The position numbers were made by a program, and so were the translations under genes. From Fodinisporobacter ferrooxydans (lineage in GTDB: Bacteria; Bacillota; Bacilli; Tumebacillales; MYW30-H2), in NCBI RefSeq assembly GCF_022818495.1, contig NZ_CP089291.1, forward strand, positions 1,909,001 through 1,973,000: 64,000 nucleotides of DNA, written 5' to 3'. Shown one piece after another: positions 1-8,231 of this stretch (the first letter of the stretch is position 1; every line of letters begins with the position of its first letter). The notes beneath the pieces were generated by a model that saw nothing but the letters and a program-made list of their open reading frames with translations, searched no databases and was not told the origin of the DNA.

Positions 1-1149
1 TTTTCCGTTAGTAATACCTGTTGCAACTGAAAAGTGCAAATGGGGACCGGTAGATTGCCCATCACTTCCAACAGCCGCAATTTTTTGCCCGGCCTTGACA
101 CGTTCGCCTGGCTTGACGAATAATCCGTTCCCGTACATATGACCATAGACGGACATCACTCCGCCTGGGTGTTGAATTACGATCCAATGTCCAAAGCCAG
201 CAGCTGATCCCGCAAACAGGACAACTCCATCAGCTACTGCTGTAATGGGTGTATTCATTGGGGCAGCAATATCGATTCCATTATGAAACTCGTTAGCGCC
301 TCCAAAATCACGCCAGCCATACTCTGATGAAATAACATGAGAGGATGGCAATGGCCATTGCCATGTACCAGTCCCTTGTTGGGATTGCGTAGTGTTGGAA
401 TCACCCTGGGATTGCTGTTGTATCGTTGTTTGGATCTGTGCAGCAATCTGATCGAGTGCGGCTTGGTCAGCAGCTAATGTTTTCTGTTCTTTTACACGCT
501 CATTTTGAACCTGCACCAGGGCAGCTTGTTTCTGTTTTTTCTCTTGAACTTGCGTCTGCTTTAAAAGCATCAATTGTTGATATTGCTGTTGACGCTGTTG
601 TTGATCGTTAGTCAACTGTACCTGTTGCTGGTTTAGTAATTGTCGTTTCTGCCTAACTTGATCCAGGATTTTCTTGTCCTGTTGTGCAATGATACTTAAA
701 GTTGACAATCGATCCATAAAATCAGAAAAACTGGTGGAGGATACAATTACATCCAAATAGGAAATTGTTCCATTTTCATACATGACATGAATACGTTTTT
801 TCAGCAAATCATTCTGCAATTCTAAGGCTTTTTGATTTTGTGCAATTTTATTTTTCATATCAGCAATATCCTGATCCATTTTTTTGAGATAATTTTCTGT
901 ATCAGAAATTTTTTGTTTTATCGTTAACAAATTACTACCAATGGAAGAAATTTGGTTCTCTAAAGTGTTCTCCTGACCTTTTAATTCATTGATGTGTTGT
1001 TGACGTTGCGATTGATTTTGTTGGATTTGTTGATATTGCTGTTTTATATCTTGAAGTTGGTCAGCAGCTGAAATGGATGGGAAAAATACTTCGGTTGCCA
1101 AAAACGAAAATAGGACAGTACTTGTAATAGACTTATATAATTTTTTCAT
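1..1149 (-). CDS. M23 peptidoglycan endopeptidase with coiled coil, C-terminus cut by window edge
   Basis: Secreted murein hydrolase of the EnvC/NlpD type. The protein reads in from the edge and starts at 1149 (MKKLYKSIT). Residues 1-28 form a signal peptide. A long Gln-rich coiled coil covers about residues 30-245. The M23 (LytM) zinc peptidase domain covers about 275-383. The metal-ligand motifs are visible: H289-x3-D293 in HNGIDIAAP, and HLHFSV with H370 and H372 near the cut end. The start has an AAAGGGG ribosome binding site. It probably cleaves peptide cross-links in the cell wall, with the coiled coil regulating access. The exact cellular role cannot be told from sequence. Confidence 0.9.
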   Translation of the reverse strand, partial: MKKLYKSITSTVLFSFLATEVFFPSISAADQLQDIKQQYQQIQQNQSQRQQHINELKGQENTLENQISSIGSNLLTIKQKISDTENYLKKMDQDIADMKNKIAQNQKALELQNDLLKKRIHVMYENGTISYLDVIVSSTSFSDFMDRLSTLSIIAQQDKKILDQVRQKRQLLNQQQVQLTNDQQQRQQQYQQLMLLKQTQVQEKKQKQAALVQVQNERVKEQKTLAADQAALDQIAAQIQTTIQQQSQGDSNTTQSQQGTGTWQWPLPSSHVISSEYGWRDFGGANEFHNGIDIAAPMNTPITAVADGVVLFAGSAAGFGHWIVIQHPGGVMSVYGHMYGNGLFVKPGERVKAGQKIAAVGSDGQSTGPHLHFSVATGITNGK

Positions 1150-1413
1150 TACAAAGCTTGTTTCCCCTTTCTTGTCAAAGTGCAGGTATATATTTCGACA
1201 AAAAATTCGCAACTCCTTTGAGATTTTTGTTGAATGACTACAAAATGTAGTTTAGAATGGCTTTATTCGGATCAAAACTAGTAAGAATAGATTCATTCAT
1301 GGGAACTTTTGAGGGAATGGCAGATTAAGTTCGGGTTAATGAATAGAAATGACAAACAGGCTGAACATGATTTCTATTTTCATCAATTTAAGATAAAGTT
1401 GAGGGATTCAAGC

Positions 1414-1563
1414 ATGAAAAAGAAATTCACATTTGTATTGGTTGGAGCTATACTAGCAGGGTTTCTTACTGGCTGTGGAACTAAAAGTGATCAGAAAATG
1501 GATCCTAATATGAAAGGTATAAATCATAGCAATATGCAAATGGATAATGGAAATAAAAAGTAA
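1414..1563 (+). CDS. Small Met/Asn-rich lipoprotein
   Basis: A 49-residue lipoprotein precursor. The N-terminus MKKKFTFVLVGAILAGF is a signal peptide ending in the lipobox LTGC, so the mature protein would be about 30 residues, lipid-anchored, and rich in Met, Asn and Asp with a His-Ser-Asn-Met motif. The start at 1414 is chosen because GAGGG lies 8 bases upstream; an in-frame ATG at 1309 has no such site and would bury the signal peptide. Many nearby genes deal with metals, and a Met/His-rich surface peptide could bind copper, but that is only inference. A terminator follows immediately. Confidence 0.65.
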   Translation: MKKKFTFVLVGAILAGFLTGCGTKSDQKMDPNMKGINHSNMQMDNGNKK

Positions 1564-1581
1564 ACAAAATTTTGTTTAAAT

Positions 1582-1606
1582 GACAGGGTGTAATCCCTGT
1601 CTTTTT
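1582..1606 (+). terminator. Rho-independent terminator after the small lipoprotein
   Basis: Perfect 7-bp stem GACAGGG/CCCTGTC with a 6-base loop, followed by five T. Confidence 0.85.
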
Positions 1607-1667
1607 GTAGAACTTTACAGAAATTTGTTTGTTGTTTACTAAAATCTATCATGAATCGGGATATTAA

Positions 1668-3872
1668 ATGGAACAGATTATTGAAACATGGGTTGTACAA
1701 TTTCAATACATTGGCATGTTTTTTATATTATCGCTTGGAATCGTCGGTCTTCCCCTACCTGATGAAATTCTGATAACATTTATTGGATATCAAGCATCGC
1801 TTGGAAAACTTTCATTACTCGTTTCATTTATGGTTACGTTCTTTGGTTCCGTTCTGGGGATTTGCGGCAGTTATGCATTAGGAGTAAAATATGGCCTTCC
1901 ATTGCTTCAAAAATATGGATCCAAATTCCGATTATCGGAAAGGAAAATCAAACAGACACAGCAGTTTTATATTCAATATGGTCCGTTTTTTGTAACTTTG
2001 GGTTACTTTATACCTGGTATACGTCAACTTGTTGGGTATTTGGCTGGAATTTCGAGGATCCGCTTTCGATCATTTCTTATTTTTGCATGTTTCGGTGGAT
2101 TTTTGTGGTGTGCTCTTTTCCTAGGGTTAGGGTATGTGTTAGGTGGAAATTGGGTAATCATTGGCCAAATGCTATCTTCATATGGGGGATATTTTAGTGT
2201 AGGTATCCTATTCTTATTTGTAGGAGGCTTTTTATATTGGAGAATGTTTAAGTTGCTGGGAGAAAAGGTGACAAATAAAGGGGCGAAATCAATAATGAAT
2301 TCCGGTATGCGCAAATTTTGGAAAGATATTTCAGATAATCCTCAGAAAACATACACGTATTCGACTATTTTTCTTTATATATATGTAACGGCGACTGGTG
2401 CATCCGTTATGGCACTGGAACTTGCCGCATCCAGATTTTTAGCTCCGTATTTTGGTACATCTATGATCGTTTGGGCGAATATTATTGGTCTGATTTTATT
2501 TTCTCTATCTTTGGGATATTTTATTGGCGGACATTTGGCTGACCGCCATCCAGATGGTCGTATTTTAATGTTGATAACACTTTCGGCAGGTGTTTGGTCG
2601 TCGGCACTACCTTTATGGGGGCACTTTATTTTCCGTTATTTATCGGCCGGGATTCTAGGAACACCTATTTTTACCATACTTATTTCATTTCTGGCAATCC
2701 TTCTTGTTTTTGCGCCACCTGTGTTTCTGTTGGCTATGGTAAGCCCTTTTGCGATTCGTCTTGTTGCTGTAGAACCACAGGTTGTGGGGAAAATATCCGG
2801 TAAATTATACGCCTTCTCGACACTTGGCAGTCTGGTTGGCACGTTTGGTACTGCATTTGGCACGATTCCGTTTTGGGGAACCCGGGAAACCTTATTTTTC
2901 TGGTCTGCGATTTTAATCGCAATCAGTGCATGGGGACTCCGCCACGTAAGGATGGGGAGATTTGTCTCATTATTTTTAATGGTTCCCGTGTTCTTTTATC
3001 TTTGGTTTCACGGTCCGGTAAAATCAGGGAAAGGTGTACTTTGGTCGAAAGATACCTTATATCAGTTTGCTCAAGTCATTCGTGAGCCGGATGGTTCGAC
3101 AACACTGGTATATAATGAAGGGGGTGGCATTCAATCCATTCGCCGTCCTCACGACGCTCTTTCCGCCACAGACTATTATGATGATTATCTGATTTTACCG
3201 TATCTCGTTTCCCGTCCTAAGGATATTCTTGTGCTTGGTTCTGCAGGCGGAACAATTCCTCGACTTTTGGCAAAATACGATAAACCGTTTTTTCCCCAGT
3301 TAAGTGTAACTGGTGTCGAGATAGATCCCGACATCATTCCATTGGATTACAAATATTTTGGTCTTAAACCAGAAGACGCGAAGATTGTCAATCAGGATGC
3401 CCGCGTATTTTTAAATCATACATCCAAACGTTATGATATCATTATTGTTGATGCATATTCACAACAAATTTATATTCCGTTTCACTTATCAACTGTCGAG
3501 TTTTTCCGAGATGTTCGTTCCAAATTACAACCTGATGGGATTGTTGCCCTGAATGTGAATGCAACAACACCAGATTCAAAGCTTCTTGTTTCGATGGAAA
3601 AAACGGTTCATACTGTCTTTCCTTACACGTATATACTAAAAGCCCGCGGCCTATACAACTATGTTTTACTGGGTTCTATGAATCCTCTGAATATCAATCA
3701 GCTTGGTAACATGAAAGTTTCCGGTTCGATCCAGCCTATTCTCGACGAATGGCAAAATTCTGTTACACAAATATCTGAGCAGCAAATGCGTAACGGGTTA
3801 GTTTTGACTGATAATCGAGCGCCCGTTGAAATGATGACGGATTCTATGATCTTTCAATTTGTACGTAAATGA
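1668..3872 (+). CDS. DedA-family membrane domain fused to membrane-bound spermidine-synthase-like protein
   Basis: A 734-residue two-part protein. Residues 1-205 match the DedA/VTT family (undecaprenyl-phosphate or phospholipid flippase-like), with the early LPLPDE motif and the G-x-R-PGIRQ-like segment (FIPGIRQLVGYLAG). Residues 230-440 form a second multi-helix membrane domain. Residues 480-734 are a spermidine-synthase-like Rossmann fold with the SAM-site motif VLGSAGGTIPR near residue 520, the acidic VEIDPD turn, and IIVDAYSQQIYIPFHLST. Membrane-spermidine-synthase proteins are known; an N-terminal DedA domain on one is unusual. The substrate is unknown and polyamine synthesis is not assured. 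It is transcribed alone between two terminators. Confidence 0.85.
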   Translation: MEQIIETWVVQFQYIGMFFILSLGIVGLPLPDEILITFIGYQASLGKLSLLVSFMVTFFGSVLGICGSYALGVKYGLPLLQKYGSKFRLSERKIKQTQQFYIQYGPFFVTLGYFIPGIRQLVGYLAGISRIRFRSFLIFACFGGFLWCALFLGLGYVLGGNWVIIGQMLSSYGGYFSVGILFLFVGGFLYWRMFKLLGEKVTNKGAKSIMNSGMRKFWKDISDNPQKTYTYSTIFLYIYVTATGASVMALELAASRFLAPYFGTSMIVWANIIGLILFSLSLGYFIGGHLADRHPDGRILMLITLSAGVWSSALPLWGHFIFRYLSAGILGTPIFTILISFLAILLVFAPPVFLLAMVSPFAIRLVAVEPQVVGKISGKLYAFSTLGSLVGTFGTAFGTIPFWGTRETLFFWSAILIAISAWGLRHVRMGRFVSLFLMVPVFFYLWFHGPVKSGKGVLWSKDTLYQFAQVIREPDGSTTLVYNEGGGIQSIRRPHDALSATDYYDDYLILPYLVSRPKDILVLGSAGGTIPRLLAKYDKPFFPQLSVTGVEIDPDIIPLDYKYFGLKPEDAKIVNQDARVFLNHTSKRYDIIIVDAYSQQIYIPFHLSTVEFFRDVRSKLQPDGIVALNVNATTPDSKLLVSMEKTVHTVFPYTYILKARGLYNYVLLGSMNPLNINQLGNMKVSGSIQPILDEWQNSVTQISEQQMRNGLVLTDNRAPVEMMTDSMIFQFVRK

Positions 3873-3896
3873 GCCAACGTTTTGTGTTAATATAGG

Positions 3897-3925
3897 AAAA
3901 GCAGGCAACTATGCAGCCTGCTTTT
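3897..3925 (+). terminator. Terminator, possibly bidirectional
   Basis: Stem AAAAGCAGGC/GCCTGCTTTT with a 9-base loop. It sits between convergent genes and has A and T runs on both sides, so it could serve both strands. Confidence 0.8.
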
Positions 3926-3979
3926 AAGCCTTATTCAAGATCACCAATTCCTCGATTGATTCAAATAATACTGTTTATT

Positions 3980-4528
3980 TTAAAACATTCGTTTGACGGC
4001 TGTCAGATGTTTATTCCAATAGGAACCAGGCGCGACTGATAAATATCCGACTTTTCCCAGACCGCCACCTTCTTCAATCATCCGATTGTTTCCAGCATAA
4101 ATTCCAGTGTGTCCACCATTATCAAAGATTAAGAGATCGCCAGGTTTCACTTGGCTCTTTGGAACGGGTTTCCCTACGCTGCTTGCTTGAACGCGACTGG
4201 CACCTGATATTTTGTAACCCAAAGCATGACGGTATACATAGGCGGTATAATTTGAGCAATCAAATCCGAATTGTCCACGGTCCTCGTTATGCCCCCAAAC
4301 ATATGGAGTGCCCAACTTGCTTTGCGCAACTTTCAAAACAGCAGCTTCTTTGGCTTGCTCGGATGCATTCCTTGATGCTAACGGGCGAATACTTGTATCC
4401 ATACGGACTCCTGATGGCAATGCACCATTCAAGCCTGTTGTAGTCGCTGCAAACGAACTATTTACCATTCCCGGCGCTAGGGTCAAAAGACCAAGTGATA
4501 CTACACTGATGACTGCTTTTTTCAACAT
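3980..4528 (-). CDS. Secreted NlpC/P60 cell-wall hydrolase
   Basis: A 182-residue precursor. Residues 1-28 are a signal peptide (MLKKAVISVVSLG...SSFAA). The NlpC/P60 domain fills the C-terminal half, with the catalytic Cys in FGFDCSNYT (about residue 91) and the catalytic His in GGHTGIYAG (about 138). It should cleave the D-Glu-diaminopimelate bond of peptidoglycan. The start at 4528 has GGGAG 9 bases upstream; a longer frame to 4618 would translate through the riboswitch. There is no SH3 or LysM domain, so wall targeting is minimal. Expression is probably controlled by the c-di-AMP riboswitch in its leader. Confidence 0.9.
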   Translation of the reverse strand: MLKKAVISVVSLGLLTLAPGMVNSSFAATTTGLNGALPSGVRMDTSIRPLASRNASEQAKEAAVLKVAQSKLGTPYVWGHNEDRGQFGFDCSNYTAYVYRHALGYKISGASRVQASSVGKPVPKSQVKPGDLLIFDNGGHTGIYAGNNRMIEEGGGLGKVGYLSVAPGSYWNKHLTAVKRMF

Positions 4529-4540
4529 AAAAATCCACTC

Positions 4541-4675
4541 CCTTTTACCTTCGAGGTTAGTTGTCGGATTCGGATGATGGATCACCCTACGTACGATGTA
4601 CGATTCACCCCAAGCCATTCACATGGCAAAAAAATCCCCCGTACCAGATTACCTGTCTGGATTCGGCATGTATGG
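4541..4675 (-). promoter_or_regulatory. c-di-AMP riboswitch (ydaO/yuaA motif)
   Basis: On the minus strand the leader shows the conserved ydaO blocks in order: GCCGAATCC, GGTACGGGGGA, TTGGGGTGAATC, GTAGGG, and CCGAATCCGACAACTAACC followed by TCGAAGG. The element ends about 13 bases before the start codon of the NlpC/P60 gene. Members of this class turn off wall-hydrolase and potassium-transport genes when c-di-AMP is bound. The edges are estimated. Confidence 0.88.
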
Positions 4676-4676
4676 A

Positions 4677-4685
4677 AGTATACCA
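4677..4685 (-). promoter_or_regulatory. Extended -10 promoter of the riboswitch transcript
   Basis: TGG-TATACT on the minus strand is a TGn extended -10, about 7 bases before the first riboswitch block. No good -35 is visible. Confidence 0.5.
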
Positions 4686-4689
4686 TGAA

Positions 4690-5257
4690 ATATATACGGT
4701 ATCATTATAAAGACATTGGAAGAATTGGCGGATCGAGCCTATCTATTAAAATTCACCCAGCCTAGCGAATGGAAGAATGCAATATAAAAACTTAAAATGG
4801 ATTTGGGTTTAATACAGAGATTGGTACTTGATAATTGAATAGCTAACTAAGAAATAGTAAAACATCTTTACCATCACTTGCTGAATCCACGATCTCAATC
4901 GCTTTCTGCAGCAATAGCTTCGTATTCCCACGGTTGACACCTGTTTACGTACGATTAGGAACTAAAGTACAGAAATCATTAAATCATCATTGCGATGGAC
5001 TAACGCTACGTTAGAAGGACGTTACAACCGAATTAAAACGTCTCAGCTCCGACCCCTACTTTACTCGTAATCGAATCGCTAAGCCAGGGTATTTTAATTG
5101 AATGCAATCGTAAGCGATTCACAGGTTAATTGAGTCAAGCACTAATTTTGGTGTAAAGCTAGAATTACAAATTTAAATTAAAAAAATTTACTGATATGAT
5201 CGACCAATATCATATGGATGTCAAATACAGCCACGTATAAATGATTGTTTTACACGC
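4690..5257. other. Non-coding stretch
   Basis: I see no convincing gene here on either strand. The last 45 bases (5214-5257) begin a segment repeated at 14160-14204 (see the repeat entry). Confidence 0.5.
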
Positions 5258-5365
5258 TTCATAATTTCTTCATAAGTTTATCATTCTTTCATCACATTTT
5301 TTATTTGTAATCAAGCTCACTAGCCAGGTAACATGGCCTGAGTGCTGTATAACGCAATCAAATGA
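5214..5365 (+). repeat. Diverged promoter-region repeat, copy 1 (copy 2 at 14160-14315)
   Basis: Shared blocks include TCAAATACAGC, ATTGTTTTACAC, the CTTCATAATTTCTTCATAAG array, CAAGC, CCAGG-AACATGG and AATCAAATGAG, in the same order and spacing as at 14160-14315. One copy lies before the peroxiredoxin gene and the other before the PspA operon, so a promoter region seems to have been duplicated. Confidence 0.7.
5258..5311 (+). promoter_or_regulatory. 11-bp-phased direct-repeat operator and promoter, site A
   Basis: Hexamers TTCATA (5258), TTCATA (5269), ATCATT (5280) and ATCACA (5291) lie exactly 11 bp apart. A -10-like TGTAAT follows at 5306. This is the spacing expected for an OmpR/PhoB-type activator binding one face of the helix. 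The next gene downstream is the peroxiredoxin at 5602. Confidence 0.75.
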
Positions 5366-5601
5366 GCGTTAGAATCTGAATAACTGAGTATTCAAGTCAC
5401 ATATATCAATTTAATAATTTAGGCTAATTGAATTTTGATACAGATCGGAATTGTATCCGTTAAAACACTTCTTCAAGAGGGTGATTCAGTCAATTTTGAT
5501 AGAATAATAGTTTTTCACTATAAAAGTAGTTGAAAAACAGTATTGTGAAAACGTTAATATTATATCCATATTGGAAGATTTTAAAGGAGGATAATATTTA
5601 T

Positions 5602-6261
5602 ATGTCACTAACAGAACAAACATTTACATTGCCTCGATTGAATGAACCTGCACCTGAATTCGAAGCAGTTACTACTCAAGGTCCAATAAAGTTGAGTGAT
5701 TTTAAAGGTAAGTGGGTTGTTTTATTCTCCCACCCTGCTGACTTTACTCCCGTGTGTACAACTGAATTTGGTGGTTTCGCAACACAAGCAACTGAATTTG
5801 AAAAACGCAATGTTCAATTAATCGGGCTTTCCGTGGACAGTGTTCACGCTCACTTAGCATGGATTCGTGATATTGAACGCATTTTTGATACAAATGTAAC
5901 ATTCCCTGTTATTGCAGATTTAGATACAAAAATTTCAAACCTCTATGGGATGATTCATCCTGGTGCAAGTACAACAGCAGCTGTTCGTGCAGTATTTGTT
6001 ATTGATGATACTGGAGTACTCCGTGCAATGATCTATTATCCAATGAGTGCCGGACGGAATATTCCAGAAATTCTCCGTGTGATTGACTCTTTACAAACAA
6101 CTGATGCAAATAAAGTGTCGACTCCTGCAAACTGGCAACCAGGCGAACCTGTAATTGTACCAGCCCCATCTACCCCAAGTGCTTTCGAAACAGAAGAGGA
6201 AGCGACCGAGAAAGGATTAGATTATCGAAGCTGGTATTTGCGTTTTAAAAAATTGAATTAA
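5602..6261 (+). CDS. 1-Cys peroxiredoxin (Prx6/AhpC-TSA family)
   Basis: A 219-residue cytoplasmic peroxidase. The peroxidatic cysteine is C52 in the motif ADFTPVCTTEF and it is the only cysteine, so this is a 1-Cys type needing an external thiol for recycling. The long C-terminal arm (PANWQPGEP... to DYRSWYLRFKKLN) is typical of the Prx6-like group. The start at 5602 follows AAAGGAGG by 11 bases; an in-frame start at 5530 lacks such a site. It should reduce hydrogen peroxide and organic hydroperoxides. It lies downstream of operator site A, which suggests control by the envelope-stress two-component system. Confidence 0.92.
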   Translation: MSLTEQTFTLPRLNEPAPEFEAVTTQGPIKLSDFKGKWVVLFSHPADFTPVCTTEFGGFATQATEFEKRNVQLIGLSVDSVHAHLAWIRDIERIFDTNVTFPVIADLDTKISNLYGMIHPGASTTAAVRAVFVIDDTGVLRAMIYYPMSAGRNIPEILRVIDSLQTTDANKVSTPANWQPGEPVIVPAPSTPSAFETEEEATEKGLDYRSWYLRFKKLN

Positions 6262-6526
6262 ACGTCTATTTCAAGATAAGTGACCTTGAGTAGTTTCAGA
6301 TTGTTGATTAACTGATAAATTTCTCATAGGCATGCACACAATATAGGGCTGTCCAAAAGTCATAACTGACTGAAGGACGCTCCTTTGTTTTAAAAAAAGA
6401 TAAAAAGAGATCAATAAATTTGGTGAAAAATCATTTTTATTTCTCAAGCAATCTGCGAATTTCGGAATCTGGGCATCGGAGTCTTTATGATTCTAGGGAT
6501 AATTGCCACAAGTGAGTGACTAATTT

Positions 6527-6748
6527 TTAAAGTCCACTGGATATGTTTTGATCGCTTGCATCAGTATCAATTGTATTTGTACTGTTCAAAAAATTCTGTG
6601 TTAGAGCGAAATCACCGGTATTAAACGCCCCTGATCCAGCACAGGTCTTCGTTGCTTCCTTCGGAACGATGGCAGCGGCATCTCCGACCTGTAAAATACC
6701 ACCGATATTGATACTAATCGCTTTAAACGCACCAATCATTGCAGGCAT
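6527..6748 (-). CDS. GerPA/GerPF-family spore germination protein
   Basis: 73 residues starting MPAMIGAFKAISINIGGI, with the family signature KTCAGSGAFNTGDF and the ending DASDQNIS. GerP proteins help germinants pass the spore coat. They are usually encoded as a gerPABCDEF operon; here the gene stands alone, as GerPF paralogues often do. The start at 6748 fits the family; an ATG at 6772 would add eight residues. It marks the host as a spore former. Confidence 0.85.
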   Translation of the reverse strand: MPAMIGAFKAISINIGGILQVGDAAAIVPKEATKTCAGSGAFNTGDFALTQNFLNSTNTIDTDASDQNISSGL

Positions 6749-6856
6749 TAATATCCCCCTCATTTCATTCATTTCGAATCCACAATAGCCTATGCAAGCG
6801 AATCACTTAAGGTTATTCCGCTTGTATTTTATTTTTTAACATCTTGCTTGGTCGGA

Positions 6857-7080
6857 GTGGTATGGTATACATTGAAGATGTATGGATCGTAACAAAAATC
6901 GTCTGGGATGCGACGTTAGCGTTTGTTGCAATTATCCTAATCTCAATGATTCTGGATGCAGCCTTTTTTTGATTAGTCTGCCTTATTTTATATGGCACGT
7001 TTGGCGAGGGGAAGCGATTTGTAAATATTATATTGCTTGGAACAGTTGTATCACATTTTTTTGAATAACAGCACGTATCA
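6857..7080 (+). pseudogene. Decayed arsenite-pump (ArsB) fragment
   Basis: The forward frame reads DVWIVTKIVWDATLAFVAII, then LISMILDAAFF, close to the second and third membrane segments of ArsB-type pumps. It then meets stops; the matching sequence (SALFYMARLARG, later NIILLGTVV-like) continues across frames. Nothing else of the gene remains. I recognise the family by memory of ArsB sequences, so the call is moderate. Confidence 0.45.
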
Positions 7081-7450
7081 ACAGGTCGGTTATATCGGCA
7101 CAAGTGTAAACGTTTAAATTCGAAGAAAAACGGATATTGCCATTCGTCATGGCTAGCGGCGATTAAACTCTAAGTTATCGAAATTATAGCGTTACGATCA
7201 CTGTTGCAGATTCTTTAACCTTGTATTAAACTAAGCATGATTAATATAAACTTTAATTTTCATGAAAGTCATGGCGCAAACAGTCAACAATGGGAAGTAT
7301 TTCTATACTCCCTAATTTGTTGGCTTTTTGCTTTTTCGATCAAGTGGTAGATGTTACAAAAACAATTCGAATATAATATTGGTAAGTATAAAAGTGGCCC
7401 CTTTGGGAATATTATTTTCGTTACTAATAAAAGAAAGGAAGATCAAGAAG

Positions 7451-7801
7451 ATGAATCATGGAATGGCCACTGTTTCGATTGAGAAGTATCAATCCTGCAT
7501 CGATGCTTGTAAAGCATGCCTTACGGAATGCGAACTATGTGCTACCTCTTGCTGTCGCATGCCAGACGCTTCCCAAATGAGCCAATGTATGGAACATTGC
7601 AGAGACTGCGCTAATATCTGTGAATTAGCTGTACAGTTCATGTCGAGAGACAGCCAATTTGCCAAGCAAGTGTGCGGGCTTTGTGCCACGATTTGCGATG
7701 CATGTGCAACTGAATGCGCCAAGCACCAAAATCCAACTTGCCAAAGCTGTGCAGAGGCGTGCCGTAGATGTGCGGAGGAGTGCCGAAAAATGGCTTCATA
7801 A
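7451..7801 (+). CDS. Cys-rich four-helix-bundle protein, copper-storage (Csp/DUF326) type
   Basis: 116 residues with 21 cysteines in CxxxC spacings along four predicted helices (for example CIDACKACLTECELC and CGLCATICDACATEC). This pattern is that of the four-helix copper storage proteins, which hold many Cu(I) ions inside the bundle. There is no signal peptide, so a cytosolic Csp3-like protein is likely. The start at 7451 is preceded by a GGAAGATC-type site. Two other metal-efflux loci lie downstream in this window. Confidence 0.85.
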   Translation: MNHGMATVSIEKYQSCIDACKACLTECELCATSCCRMPDASQMSQCMEHCRDCANICELAVQFMSRDSQFAKQVCGLCATICDACATECAKHQNPTCQSCAEACRRCAEECRKMAS

Positions 7802-8231
7802 TTTAAAATAGAAGCTTACCGTATGCTTGTAACGCAATTCAAATAAAATCAAATTGTTTTTCAAAATACCATTTTTATAAAAGGAAGTAGGCGTGACTTG
7901 CTATAGTGCTGTTGCGTCTATTTCATTTTATACATGTTGTGTGTATACAGCTGTAAAAATTAGATTCGCAATACTAATGAAATTTAAATATACAGTCGAT
8001 ATAAATCGATCCTGATTTCCATTTATTATAGATCCTGAATCCGTGACGACTGTCGCCGATTGCAGGGAGATGGCACAATAAAACCTCCATCAAAGCACTT
8101 CATAAATTGCTTTGGGAAATATTGAAAAATATTATTGAATAATTAGGTCGGTCGTAGTTTTTTTGAAAACCTAAGCTCAGAATTCCAAATATCTATGAAA
8201 ATCCAGAAAATCAATTAGTATTTGAAAGATA
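7802..8231. other. Non-coding stretch before an insertion sequence
   Basis: AT-rich, no gene, terminator or repeat that I can support. Confidence 0.4.

Noticed and set aside
4159-4765. Several forward frames opposite the NlpC/P60 gene and riboswitch
   Set aside because: Shadows; the minus strand has the catalytic motifs and the riboswitch consensus.
6341-6360. GGGCTGTCCAAAAGTC, similar to common IS ends
   Set aside because: No matching second end or transposase could be found, so no element is called.
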